Assembly (NCBI GenBank): GCA_963402885.1
Contig: OY727093.1
Coordinates: forward strand, 23,311,409 to 23,375,408
Direction of reading: 5' to 3'
Source: Antedon bifida
Lineage: Eukaryota > Echinodermata > Crinoidea > Comatulida > Antedonidae
DNA length: 64,000 nt
Shown: one piece after another, positions 47,101-59,037 of the stretch
How the letters are laid out: every line of letters begins with the position of its first letter
Position numbering within the stretch: position 1 is the stretch's first letter
Translations under genes and position numbers: made by a program
Notes under the pieces: model-generated
What the model saw: the letters and a program-made list of their open reading frames with translations, nothing else
What the model was told of the DNA's origin: nothing
Database searches by the model: none

Positions 47101-50100
47101 CCTCACACACGTGGACTATTTAAAGGACGATAACATTTGTTGCCGTATGTTAGATGCGCGTGCTCTGCGCGGAACCGCCGATTGTTTGATCATTCACTCT
47201 GTATTCGTATTTATTTTTCAGGTGAAAATCGGCAATTCATTTGCAACTCTTAGAAATTTACAGACACGTATCGCTCTTGACGTACGCTCATACAGAGAAG
47301 AATGTATGAGTTATTCACGAACGAGTTTACGAATTTTTCAATTTACGAATAACCTTTTGTACTGTGGGGCACGTATTTGGAGGATTTTCAGAAATGAGGG
47401 TGAGGTACTGTCGGCGATGGGGGTTCGCAGTCGGTTAAGGGCGTTCGCTGTAAAGTGGGGTTCGCCCGAACCATAAAACCCCCATGGCTACGGGCCTGGG
47501 TACCACGACCAATTCGTCTAATGAGGCTTGGTTAGATAGTGGCACTGTGTAGCCATTGTGAAGCGCGCTGGAGCACCATATTTTAATATCAACTGCTTAC
47601 GTGTGAACACCATCTGAATCTTTCATCATCCATTAATGATATATCTCTTAATTTTCGATGAAGCAAATCAAAAACATCTCTCTCGAGCAAACTTTGCAAC
47701 TTTAAAAAAGAAAGTTTGAAAAGTACAGTGATAAAATAAAAAAAAGAATATAAGCCATTAGTGTAGCTAGTTTCGAGGGAATACTGAAAATAGGTAATTG
47801 TGTACGTTTTGGGTTTACTGGGCAAATAGACATGCCAGATAAAAATTATTGCGAGTATTCCCACCGATTGTCCAGATACGATTTCTACTGTAAGGTACTG
47901 TAACTTACCATAGGGTCAATTTTTGCAAAATAATAAGAAACTTCAGCTTTGTCCATGTCTTTAAGTTTTGGGAGACTACAAGAAGGACATGAGACATCAA
48001 CAATATTCTTGTCTTTGATGCAAGTTGTATAGTGTTTAGAAAGGCATTCTTCACAAAACCAACACTGATTGTCTTGGGAACAATATGGAGACTGCCGAAT
48101 CTAAAAAAAAATGTAAATTTGGTTGTAAGTGCAGTAGTGTGTGCAGAGGGGCGGATATAGGACGATTTTAAGGGTGACTTTGTGAGTGACGGAAGTAAAC
48201 CAGGCTAGGGCCAGGGAACTTGTAAGGGGCCGGTGGGTGCTTTCAATCGGTTTACGGGCACATAAATATGGTCAATTTCCGATACACATTTATTTAAGAA
48301 TTTGAAACTAATTGTGTGTTGTTTTGCTATTGTATTATAATAAATGAATTTGACTGGCAACATGGTGGGTGTCATTCAAAACAATTGTGCACATAATGAG
48401 CTCTGTTGTGATTAAATACCTGAGTCATTGGAAAATCAGTGAAACATATAGAGCAATATTTTCTATTGTCATTGTCTAGTTTCCATTGCTGAAATAGTTC
48501 ACATGTCAGTCCATCATAATGTGCTTCCCACTTTAGAAAGAATAATAAAACAAAATAATAGTAATAATAATTATTATTATGGCAATCACATTAAAACAAG
48601 TTTGACTTCTTTGAAAAGCAAATTATTATAGTAATATAATAGTTAGTAACTTGGTAATAGTATGTTTAGAATATATAACAAAAATAGCATTAGCTTTACA
48701 ATCAGAATAAAATGATCACTACAAAAACATGTTATGTCCGTTGTCACTGGATTATCCAGTGTTTAGTCTGTGTTCTTACGTTTACCTTTTCTTTACATTC
48801 AAAGCATGTGTACTTTTTACATTCTGGACACTGCATTTTACATCCAATTCTTTCATTAATAAAACCATAACCACACTAGAAGAAAGCAAAACGATATTTT
48901 TTTCGGGGGGGAATTAAGACGATTTTCGGAAACAAGCCCTATAAAATATAGCAGAATAGCACTGACAAAGTGAAATTAAATTAAAACATTATGATTTTCG
49001 GGCTGCCCAATCCAGGGCCGTAGCCAGGATCTGTCAAGGTGGGGTTCGGACACTAAGTATTTGGGCACACCCCTTGATTGCCGGAAATGGTACTCTCGCA
49101 CATAACATTCATGATAAATGGCACCTCTATTTGGCCGAAAAAACACTCTCATGCAGCATGCTACCGATCCTCACACACGTGGACTATTTAAAGGACGATA
49201 ACATTTGTTGCCGTATGTTAGGTGCGCGTGCTCTGCGCGGAATCACCGATTGTTTGATCATTCACTCGGTATTCGTATTTATTTTTCAGGTGAAAATCGG
49301 CAATTCATTTGCAACTCTTAGACATTTACAGACACGTATCGCTCTTGACGTACGCTCATACAGAGAAGAATGTATGAGTTATTCACGAACGAGTTTACGA
49401 ATTTTTCAATTTACGAATAACCTTTTGTACTGTGGGGCACGTATTTGGAGGATTTTCAGAAATGAGGGTGAGGTACTGTCGGCGATGGGGGTTCGCAGTC
49501 GGTTAAGGGCGTTCGCTGTAAAGTGGGGTTCGCCCGAACCATAAAACCCCCATGGCTACGGGCCTGGGTACCACGACCAATTCGTCTAATGAGGCTTGCT
49601 TAGATAGTGGCACTGTGTAGCCATTGTGAAGCGCGCTGGAGCACCATATTTCAATATCAACTGCTTACGTGTGAACACCATCTGAATCTTTCATCATCCA
49701 TTAATGATATGTCTCTTAATTTTCGATGAAGAAGATCAAAGACATCTCTCTCGAGCAAACTTTGCAACTTTAAAAAAGAAAGTGGAATGTGTAAAAAGTA
49801 CAGTGATAAAATAAAAAAAAAAGAATATAAGCCATTAGTGTAGCTAGTTTCGAGAGAATACTGAAAATAGGTAATTGTGTACGTTTTGGGTTTACTGGGC
49901 AAATAGACCTTTAGTGAAACTCACTGTTTTTCCTGCCAGATAAAAATTATTGCGAGTATTCCCACCGATTGTCCAGATACGATTTCTACTGTAAGGTACT
50001 GTAACTTACCATAGGGTCAATTTTTGCAAAATAATCAGAAACTTCAGCTTTGTCCATGTCTTTAAGTTTTGGGAGACTACAAGAAGGACATGAGACATCA

Positions 50101-53100
50101 ACAATATTCTTGTCTTTGATGCAAGTTGTATAGTAGTTAGTAAGGCATTCTTCACAAAACCAACACTGCTTGTCTTGGGAACAATTTGGAGACTGCCGAA
50201 TCTAAAAAAAAATTGTAAATTTGGTTGTAAAAATCGTAAGTGACGATGACATTTTGGTTTTAAAGCTGTCTATACATCACATTTTTTATTCACATAAAGT
50301 TAGATAATGTAGACAGAGCAGTTAATAAATATGGTGGTGATTAGGGTTGTATGTGTAGTTCTAAGTTTATTATCTGTTTGCATTATCTCTGCTTTTTACC
50401 AATTTTAAATAATAAGAATTTACTCTCGTTGATTTATTGAATAACATAATGATATTCATTCATTTATTGATTCAATCTCGGAATCTTTGGTCCATAGAAA
50501 GAAAAAATTACATATAAATTAATTAAAAATAAACAAAACTGTACTAATTACTACTACTCATCTCAGGATGACATTCCACCTGGAGAGCATCTTTGACTTT
50601 GATATAAGACGTTGCCTAATAATCGTTGTGACTAAAACAATAATAAATAGTTTGGCAAAATAAGAGATAAGAACCTAGCTCTATACGGCATACCCCTTAG
50701 AGCCGCCACTTCCACAGGCCTATGCATGTACAAAAACACCGGATACTTACCGGAAACCGTATTTATAAATAATTTGAAAAAAAATCACCAACTGTACCTG
50801 CGTCATTGGATAATCCTTATTACACATAGCGCATCTTTTTCTACCACCCTGAGAAGGCGCTTGAGTAGTCCTGTACGATGTTTTTGAACACGCACCACAG
50901 ATGGAAGAACCTGTGTCCACATTACAGAAGGTACAATGTGGACAATCCCATCCAATGCTTTGAGTGTTGTCAGAAGGAATAACCACTGATGTTGCCTGTG
51001 TAGTTTCATTTACAACAGAAGCCCATTTTAGGTGTTCCATATTAGGCCTACTATTACTCTCTGGAACTATTATGGAAGCTGGTTCCGGATCTTCAAATCT
51101 ACGCTCCGTATGTATTGAGGTAGGCCTAATGTAACTGTAGCCGTGAATAATAGTGTGAAGTTCTTTAGGGTTAGGATGCTTATTGTCCAGGTATTTTTTA
51201 ATTTCAACTTGAGCTATCATAAGGTCTGTAACTATATTTAGGACACGATCTTCGTCAGGGTGGTTGACATCGGGGAAAGATAACCCATCATAATTTGATA
51301 CGGTATATCCAAGCTGAAAAAGTACTGCTTTTGATCCCTAAACAGTCAGAATACAATTAATAACACAATAATATTGCACGATTTTCCTCATTGTGGTTAT
51401 GTCAAGTAATAGAAATATGGTTTTAATTTGGAACCTTTTACCTGCATTACATAACCAGATTTTTACTCCTTGTTCTTTCACATAAGATCACGTACTAACT
51501 TGTATGTGTACGATGAAAAAGGAAACTTTAACTTTAAACGCACGGTCATTCGCATGCCAATCTGGCTAATTTCAAATAATGTCTAGATGTTGGAAACTTA
51601 GAAAATGGAAACATAGTGTTGAAGTTGAAACTCAACAATTATGCTTATCTATATATAAATTATGGTTAATTCTGACATAGGCGAGCACAATGCAAAAACT
51701 TCGGTACAAATCTCCGCCTTGGATATCTACCATATCTATCTCAGATGTATCGCGAAACGTAGATTTTATAACATTAGTGTTCAGTTCGACGCTATTGTTC
51801 CATATTTCTATCTTAGGAAGATATTATAAAGGGTTTTATAAGACATTTTCTGATTTCAATCGGTAAATTTTAACTCTACGCGCGGTAAGTAATTTCCGGG
51901 TTCACGGTAAGGTGTGTCAATCACCTTGCAAGTTCCCTGCATGGTTGGTTTCAACCAGGGAGTTGTCCCTGTTTAAACCTTGGCCGTTTGGTTTTTTGTT
52001 TATTTTCGGACCGCGCGTGTGAAGGATAGTACTGTAGTACATAAAGATCAAATTAAATATATTCATAAAACATAGGAGTAAATTGTGGGAAATAATTATA
52101 TAAAATTACATCGAGAGAATTGTTGAGTAAGCTGCCAGGACTTTATGTATACTATGCATGCGCTATCTGTGTCCCGTCAGGACCCTGGGATACTTCTGCC
52201 CATGTTGCAAGCCGTCTAAAACGTCTTCCTTCTTAGGCCAAAACGGCTCACTGTGTCGTGGAATAATGTATTAATTATACCAATTAGGATGGTATTTATT
52301 TGAATAAACGCCCGGAACACCTCCCCAATAAAACATCAATTAAAATAATTATCGCCAAAACTCCCCACCCCCATCCAAATACCATCTAATTAACGCCCAT
52401 CCACATTTATACACACAATATTGTATTATATTTATAACACAATTATACTATTTTTGAGTAGATTTCATCGGACTGTTATCTAGGCCTACAATTTATCAAG
52501 CATTTGTTATTCTTTTTTACCACTTTTCATATATACAATAAACACTATATAAAACGCTATTAATCATCTAAGACACTGTGAAACAGGTTAGTGAGTAGGT
52601 TTAGTTTTACGAATATCAAAAGCATTTAAATAATGGTAACCGATCGAAATCGTCCAGGCCAGAATGTCCTTCTAAAACTTTTTACCCGAGTCATTATCAT
52701 TCCGAGAACCATCGTCTACACTTCCTAGAGGGGGAGCGAGCGAAGCGAGCTCACCCTCTAGTTATTCAAATTAGCATTCATTTATGCTCAATTTTATCAT
52801 TACAGTATTAGTATTCAGTTACTGTTTATTTCAAATATGCCTAGCGTAAGTAGAGGAAATATAATTTCTGAAACATTGTATTAAACAGTGTTTAATTTTA
52901 AATATTTTATCTAAGTTTATATAATATCCACAGAGAACAGTGAAAAACACGTTCAAGTAATATTCTAAAAAAAGTCTAAAAAATAAAATGACTAAAAGAA
53001 GCTTACGTTACCTCAACAACTTCAATTTCGTTTTTATATATTTCATCTGAAAATGAAATTATCTTCCATGTTGGTGGTCGTCTTGCTGCAGGGTTTAATA

Positions 53101-54431
53101 GAATGCGTCCATAGTTTTCCAATTGTTTAAAAGCAGTTTTAATCAATTGAAGAGCTTCACTTTCTTTCTACGACATAATTACACAAGATTATTCGATAAA
53201 ATACGTACGTAAAGATTTCACTTATAAGGCCTAGTCGATTTGTATCAATACTGTTTGTATTTTTATACCATTTTACAGTCATTTCATGATAATAATTGTT
53301 AATAATGGTTGTCTTACAGTACATATCGCATTGTTATGATGATTGGTATGTATTTAGCATTAGCTTACATATAATACGTTATTTTATATGAAGCCAGTGG
53401 AATGTATGTCTTATTGCCAGTGTCAAGACGGATTAGATAATGCCCATAATGATGATGATATATTTATTGTTTCACACAAAATCCTGAGGAACATATTTCC
53501 AAACTAAAAGAGGTGCTCAAAAGGTTGAAAAAGCAAATCTAAATGTTACATTTGGAAAATGAATTCTTAGAACATGTAATTGGGCAAAGATTTTAAGTGA
53601 ATGATAAGTTTCCGAGTGTAGATATATTTGATTGATTAGTGTATAATATTTACTGTTGAGTTAATACTGTAGTACATGCAAAGGTATACAAATATATCTA
53701 CTAGAATTCATAATCATCCACAAACTAAATATTAAACACAATGCTGACAGATGTTATCAGAACTGAGACAATACCGAATTCTTTTATATAGTATCTAATC
53801 AGTTGCATTATCGAATTTGTATTTACTTATAAAGGGTTTACACCATCATACTGAAAACCATGTAGTGTCATTGTCTAAAGAGTACAAAGTTCTTTATAGA
53901 ACCACTAGTTTACCTTTTTTAACGTTAACAATAAAACAAAATGTTCAGTCAACTAAACATTGTTAATGGCAATGAAATGTGTTATACCTTAGGTAATTCT
54001 GATTTTTGTTGAAGAAAAAATAAAGGATATTTCATATGAATAAAGAGCAGTGACGTGACGTTTCAACCAAAAACGTATGTAAACCTTCAAGTTATATGAT
54101 TGCTTTGGTTACAAGGAGTCCGTTTGAGTGTGATTGTACAGATTTAAATTAAAATTATATTGATTTAAAAAAAAATTGAGTTGTCGATGCTGTTAAATAA
54201 ACATAATATTCATACCTTTCCACCAAGGTTATTCCCCAGCAATGGGCCAATATCGATGACAGCATAATGTCCCAGAAATGAACTGTCGTTTCTTAAAATG
54301 TCAACAGCAATTGACATCGCCTGCCTTCTTCCCCAATATTTAGAAATTATCTTCCTCACAAAATTACCATTCTGCTCTTCCCGCAGATTGTTCATAATTC
54401 CCAATCGTGCAGTTTTGGTTTCCTCCTCCAT
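41113..54431 (-). CDS. RNF31: RNF31/HOIP-like RBR E3 ubiquitin ligase with three RING1-IBR modules (20 exons)
   Basis: HOIP is the catalytic subunit of LUBAC; it makes linear (Met1) ubiquitin chains in NF-kB signalling. Exons: 54216-54431, 53012-53167, 50798-51337, 50010-50201, 49669-49767, 48786-48875, 48420-48530, 47909-48100, 47601-47699, 46719-46808, 46359-46469, 45850-46041, 45542-45640, 44644-44733, 43751-43865, 43200-43312, 42669-42782, 41803-41939, 41482-41650, 41113-41142. All phases fit; product about 984 aa. Order: PUB ([27 protein letters not shown]), one NZF ([10 protein letters not shown]), RING1 start (RCAMC) joined straight on, three RING1-IBR copies, RING2 with the catalytic cysteine in [11 protein letters not shown], and the linear-chain domain ([11 protein letters not shown], as in human). 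The UBA for HOIL-1L/SHARPIN and other zinc fingers of the human protein are absent. Start M at 54431 chosen; an in-frame M at 54476 is possible. Confidence 0.93.
42017..42506 (+). mobile_element. CR1/L2-like LINE fragment (end of reverse transcriptase ORF and tail)
   Basis: Open frame 42017-42370 with features of the C-terminal RT-ORF of CR1/L2-like elements: [49 protein letters not shown]. It ends with a short tail of 'acttgac' repeats at 42482-42506. 5'-truncated, inserted in an RNF31 intron in the opposite orientation. Confidence 0.8.
44100..44567. repeat. Repeats in the RNF31 intron left of the triplication
   Basis: A diverged direct repeat of about 55 bp ('ccctccaaaatgtaatgg' and 'gcctccaaaatgtaatag') at 44100-44155 and 44230-44285, then a diverged copy of the dispersed repeat of 7735-7866 at 44480-44567. 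Confidence 0.55.
44630..46060 (-). repeat. RNF31 RING1-IBR segment, copy a (3'-most)
   Basis: Holds the exons for the RING1 second half (45850-46041), linker helix (45542-45640) and IBR first half (44644-44733), all 0-0 phase. The IBR exon here reads [20 protein letters not shown]. It is spliced to the only ordinary IBR end exon (43751-43865) and on to RING2, so this is the copy in the standard position. Its intron carries a MITE. Confidence 0.9.
44869..45440. mobile_element. Non-autonomous DNA transposon (MITE), copy in segment a
   Basis: Terminal inverted repeats 'ccagggccgtagcc' and, inverted, 'ccaggcccgtagcc'; about 572 bp. An ORF inside (44931-45221) is not conserved in length between copies and I do not count it as a gene. 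Target duplication not clear. Confidence 0.75.
46359..46469 (-). other. Hybrid exon joining IBR end to RING1 start (between copies b and a)
   Basis: 37 codons, phase 0-0. The first part ([17 protein letters not shown]) matches the IBR end exon at 43751-43865. The last part ([13 protein letters not shown]) matches the end of the exon 50798-51337 ([13 protein letters not shown]), which opens RING1. This makes the duplicated module seamless. Confidence 0.9.
46700..48126 (-). repeat. RNF31 RING1-IBR segment, copy b (middle)
   Basis: Exons 47909-48100, 47601-47699 and 46719-46808. Nearly identical to copies a and c, with coding differences (for example [20 protein letters not shown], and N for K in SQDNQC). 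Zinc-ligand cysteines in RING1 (QCWFCEEC type and CPSC) are kept. Confidence 0.9.
46943..47499. mobile_element. Same MITE, copy in segment b
   Basis: Same position in the duplicated unit as 44869-45440, so it was there before the triplication. It lacks about 15 bp present in copy a. Confidence 0.75.
48420..48530 (-). other. Hybrid exon joining IBR end to RING1 start (between copies c and b)
   Basis: Same structure as 46359-46469, with [17 protein letters not shown] and [13 protein letters not shown]. The cysteine pair of RING1 is kept. Confidence 0.9.
48770..50230 (-). repeat. RNF31 RING1-IBR segment, copy c (5'-most)
   Basis: Exons 50010-50201, 49669-49767 and 48786-48875. Similarity to the others ends on the right at about 50230, shortly after the acceptor. 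Slightly different RING1 (CLTNYYTTC) and a short insertion near 49905-49930. Confidence 0.9.
49012..49567. mobile_element. Same MITE, copy in segment c
   Basis: Third copy by duplication of the host segment. An open frame of 156 codons (49074-49544) is probably fortuitous. Confidence 0.75.
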
Positions 54432-55516
54432 ACTGAATAACTGATTCTCTCTTGCGGAAGTGATTATATATAACACATAGGCCTAACACACGAGTTTACC
54501 CTTCACATTTGATTGGTTAATTTTGTATATCACGTGCCATTAATCATTTTGTAAGTAAGTTCAGTAAAGTTCTAACCATGTTGAATGCCCTAGTCGTCGA
54601 CATTCAATTAAAGATAGAAGCGTTGGATTCAATGAATAAACATCTATTTTCGAATAGTAGGTATGTTGGAAATCAAATAATGAATATTTGGTAATCGTCA
54701 AATCAAATCACATATGTTTTATTCCTCCTCAAAAACACATACAAAAAAAGACACACACAAAAAGAGTAGGTGGGCTCTGTTTCATTGGATAGAACTGTCG
54801 ACATTTCAACTCATAACATTTTATGAACTAAATATCACCGTTATGTGTATTACATATAGTTCTATGTAAAGATGTTTGATTTCGTTTTTAAAGCGTTTTA
54901 ATGTTTCGATCAAATACATTTCACAAGGTGAACGAGCCCACGCTATTCCACATGGTATTACACTCGTTTTGTACTTTTGCCGTCTCTCGCCGGTAGGGGG
55001 AGACACGTTCGACGTTCAGTATTCAACGTTCAGTCGGGTAAGTTTTCACAATTAACTATACACTCCCCCCCCCCCCCCCCCCACCTCCTGCTTATTAACG
55101 TTTAACACTTTATAATACGATTCATCCACTGTTTTATTAGATTAAAAATTGTAATGTATGCCTAGTAAAAGAAACTTTCGTTACACTGGCACATTTAATT
55201 TTGTGCATATTTCTGATACAAACAATCTGCAACACTTTATAATTCATACTGTTTATTATATTAAAGAATTTTGCTGTATTATTATTAATCCGCTTCAGTT
55301 GTTTAATGTTACAATAAGATAAAGATTCACGTACTGTATTAATAGTATGCTATTAGGTAAAACATTTTAGTAGCCCCACCTGTTATTCAACTTCTAAGTA
55401 TACCTAAGTATTCAACTTCAATTGTGGAATTTTAGTTACTGGTACTTCGCCATAGCGAAGTGTGTGCATATTTCTGATATAAATAACACTGCTCCTTTTT
55501 TAAGGTAACAATTTTA

Positions 55517-55593
55517 GTCTCTACTCTACAGCCCACTATGTCGGTCGGTTGGTCGGTAAACATTAACTTGAGCACGTGACTGCAGCCATGTAT
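55517..55593 (+). repeat. Dispersed repeat with GTCGGTCGG core, copy 1
   Basis: Shared order: 'ctctaca', 'cactatgtcggtcggt', 'gcacg.gactgcag.catgt'. Copies at 59819-59912 (actin intron) and 63372-63443 (inside the LINE fragment). Same orientation in all three. Confidence 0.7.
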
Positions 55594-56098
55594 ATGGTAC
55601 TGCATACAGTATTCTACACAACAGACGCCACGGCCTGGGCTCAGCCAGACAAATTCGTTATTGTATTGAAATCCACTTTCAATTTGGGTAAGTTATATTG
55701 TACTGGCACAACTCATTTTTAAAATCCTTATTATATTAATCAACCAACAAATAAAAAGTTTACTATACTAATGAATAACACAAATAAAAAAGTAATCAAT
55801 AACCTGGTAAGATTTGCCTTTTTCGCATAGGCCTATAAAAAGACTAAATATGTTGCTGTTACTACTATACTTTTTAATTATATGTATTTTTTTCTATTAT
55901 TGTACTTGGGCCAGTGGCCTACATTCTATTGAATAAATGAATGAATGTACTGGCACAATTTTGTGCATATTTTAAAAATATAATGACAGTTCCATTTGTT
56001 AGTGTAACATTTTATTAACATTTATGTATAACAATAAAAGTATAAATATATAAATTATGTGAATAAATGATGTAATTTTTCCTATTAATAAACAGACC

Positions 56099-56239
56099 AT
56101 GGCTGAAATGACAAACGAAATCAAGTTAGAAGGATTAATAAAGACAATAAAGGATTTCTGGAATGTGTCGAGACACAGTAGCATAATAATACTAAATAAA
56201 TTTGTTGGTACGGATTGGAACATCAATGATTTACTTTAA
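56099..56239 (+). CDS. Possible small ORF of 46 aa
   Basis: Starts MAEMTNEIKLEGLIKTIKDF in a good start context (acc atg g), preceded by 'taataaacag', which could be an acceptor. It ends with TAA. Looks protein-like but no family recognised and no conservation can be judged. Confidence 0.25.
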   Translation: MAEMTNEIKLEGLIKTIKDFWNVSRHSSIIILNKFVGTDWNINDLL

Positions 56240-58203
56240 TAACCCCTTTATTGTTATTACATTAGTTTTACATTATATATTCAGTACGTTTATTTATTCA
56301 TTTAATACATTTCCATCCAGGTATTTTTTTGTCCTGGATTCCTGTTGAGAAAAACATTATTTATTTTCTCCATGGATGGTGGTATACCAAATCAAATGTA
56401 ACATACCTGTTATATCCGCTACACCTTCCGACATCTAATCACCAGCATTAAATGAACACCTCGGAAAGATATAAACTCGCATGTATTAAAAATCTTAACG
56501 GTGAGCTGATTTTCAAAAGAAAAATATTTAGAAATGTTTACTCATCTACTTTTTTCATAAAAAATGCATAATGTATATTTTTTTGTGAGAAGTCGATACA
56601 AGTAATGCTCGCTCCATCCAGGGTTTTCACAGCCCAAATATATTTTAAATTTTAATTTAAATGGCACATTACACAGAAATTACATGCGTGATCATTGACT
56701 GGAACTTATATAATTATATTTTATTATAAATCCTTTTTGATCAGGCAATTCACTTTACAAGAATAGTTGAATTGAATAGTTGGGTATTAAACGTACATTT
56801 CACCTTGACTATACATACAATACTTTGTCTTCTGTGGGTTTCTACAATTGCATTTCATTTTTTCAGAATGGTTCCTGTTTTGCCATTGGTTTTGCCATGG
56901 TTTTGCTAACCATAGTATTATGCATATGATATGTCGTATGCCTGATCAAGACTATTGATAGCCTTGGGCCGATTTCAGTAGTTATTACACACATAGAAAT
57001 ACTAAGTAGGCCTAATACCTTCACATCCTTTTATTTATGTCAAACTTCAGGACATACTAGAATTGTTATTAGCTATATATCTATCATTGGAAATACCCGA
57101 ACACAATTTAGGTAGGTTATTTGTTATTACTGTACTATTTAAAGTTGCAAAGAATCAACCTGAATATCACTAAATAATAGCAGATCGCTGTAGTGTTTTT
57201 ATTCAAGCGATTTAAGAGTCTTCGGGATAACACCGACGTTGAACCTACTCATACGAGGCGGCGAACTTTACCCCGATGGGATTAGCTAGTGTTCGTACTG
57301 TGGTGTTCACTTCTAGTTTATCCTTTGTTGAGGAGTATTATGGAGGGGATTTAGAGATCTAATACTTAACGAACCTAATAATATTAGAACCTGAACGAGC
57401 AGCTAGCCTGAGCCTACGCCTAAACACATAGTAAGAGTAATGTATTTTTCATTCGATTTATGTCCACTTTTTATGGAGTACCAGTTAAAATATGAAGAAA
57501 CCAACAAATTGGGAATATTTATTGCATATCTCGAAGCGATGAATTATCAAATGCAGTATTTTGGTTGATGTTTGCTTCTTCTAGCTAGGCCTACACCAAC
57601 CAAATCCATGTTATTCGTTCGGTTCGGCTTAGCCTACAGCCGAATTGCGTGGTCCGGTATATAAAACACATATTTACTAGGCTTTCATCGGGACATCGTA
57701 AAAAATGAACAACTGTACAGAATCGACACCAACTCAGCCCCAACCTAGGTGGGGCTGAGTTGAGGCGATTTTGAAAATATGAAATCTCTAGATGGTCGGA
57801 AATTGCACTCTCACGTTATTATAAATGTATTAACAATTGATATTTTAAATATGAAAACTGAGGTACTAGCCTATTAAAAGGTGAAATTTTCCCCCATAGG
57901 CCTATTTTGAATAAAAGCGTCACAAGTCAGCGTTTGAACATGGCGGAAAAGAGTGTTTGTCCAGGGCCGTCGACACGACCTGTGGCGAAGCGAACTTTGT
58001 AAAATGAAGTCCCCACCCCCTAAATCCGCCCTGCCACCCCCACACAACGTATTAAAGACTTACGATAAGCTTGGGTTGTGTCGGAGGTGGAGGTTATGAC
58101 TTCAGGTACGTGCCAAGACCAGCTATTACAACAACACCCATACCAATCAATTAGTAGATCACTCTTTTATTTGGAATTGTACATGTTCGTGAATAGACTG
58201 CGG

Positions 58204-58687
58204 TAATAGAGAGGTTTCGCAATCTTACGAATACGATAACGAAAACGGATACGTCACGCACACGTATTCGTTTTCGTAAGCCAGTAAAAACCTGTTTCGC
58301 ATGGCAACGAAATATTGAGGGCGCCGTCCAAAATATGACTGCGGTAAATTTGAGCGAAGCGCAGGTACTATGTACGTGCTTGGCTACCTAGGCCTAGCGT
58401 AACATCAAAGCGAGTGAGGACTTTAAAAACTGCTATTTATCAAAATTGACCTGGCATTTTAGTAAATTACTTTAGTAAATTATTTTCAATAAATCTATAA
58501 TTATATTATAATCATGAATCATTTCTGATTCAAATGCAAAATGTGCAGAATAGATCAAAAAGTATACTCGTTTTGTAGTTACGAATATGACTGGTGATAT
58601 TCGTCAACACGAATACGCTTTACGAATATGAAATGGGGATCAGCTCAAAAGTTATCGTATTCGTAAGGTTGCGAAACCTCCCTATTA
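58204..58687. mobile_element. MITE with 37-bp terminal inverted repeats
   Basis: Left end 58204-58240 (taatagagaggtttcgcaat...) and right end 58651-58687 pair with 3 mismatches. 484 bp, no coding capacity. The outermost TAA makes a TA-type target (Tc1/mariner or similar) possible but not shown. Confidence 0.85.
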
Positions 58688-59037
58688 GCATTTTGCATAG
58701 CACGCTCACATACAATGTGCACACTTGTGTTCATAATGTGAGTGTACCATGCACATGCCTCGCCAGGCTATATTGTTATTATTCAGTAATGTGGTTTACC
58801 GTTTGGCCTATTGTTATTTGAAACATTTTAGTTGCACAGTACTAGACATAGTTGTAATGGACGAAAAAATACGAAATAAACTTACATTCGTTATTGCACA
58901 TCTTGATAGTGACATTGGATTATATTGACTTCTAGGCATATAATATTATTTTTATTTGTCTTTACTTTATTTAAAAATTATTTTTACAAACTTTTTTCAG
59001 AAAGTTCTGATAATAATAGTAAATTTGTATAGCAAAA

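Larger units (their letters stand above)
54432..58203. other. Intergenic between RNF31 and the actin-like gene
   Basis: Mostly AT-rich without a recognised gene. Contains an 18-C run (55065-55082), a dispersed GTCGGTCGG repeat (55517-55593) and a small ORF (56099-56239). Splice-donor-like 'gggtaag' near 55035 and 55685 could belong to untranslated exons, unproven. Confidence 0.5.

Noticed and set aside
49074-49544. 156-codon ORF in the RNF31 intron
   Set aside because: It lies inside a MITE, opposite in strand to RNF31; the copy in segment a is truncated by a frame change, so it is not maintained.
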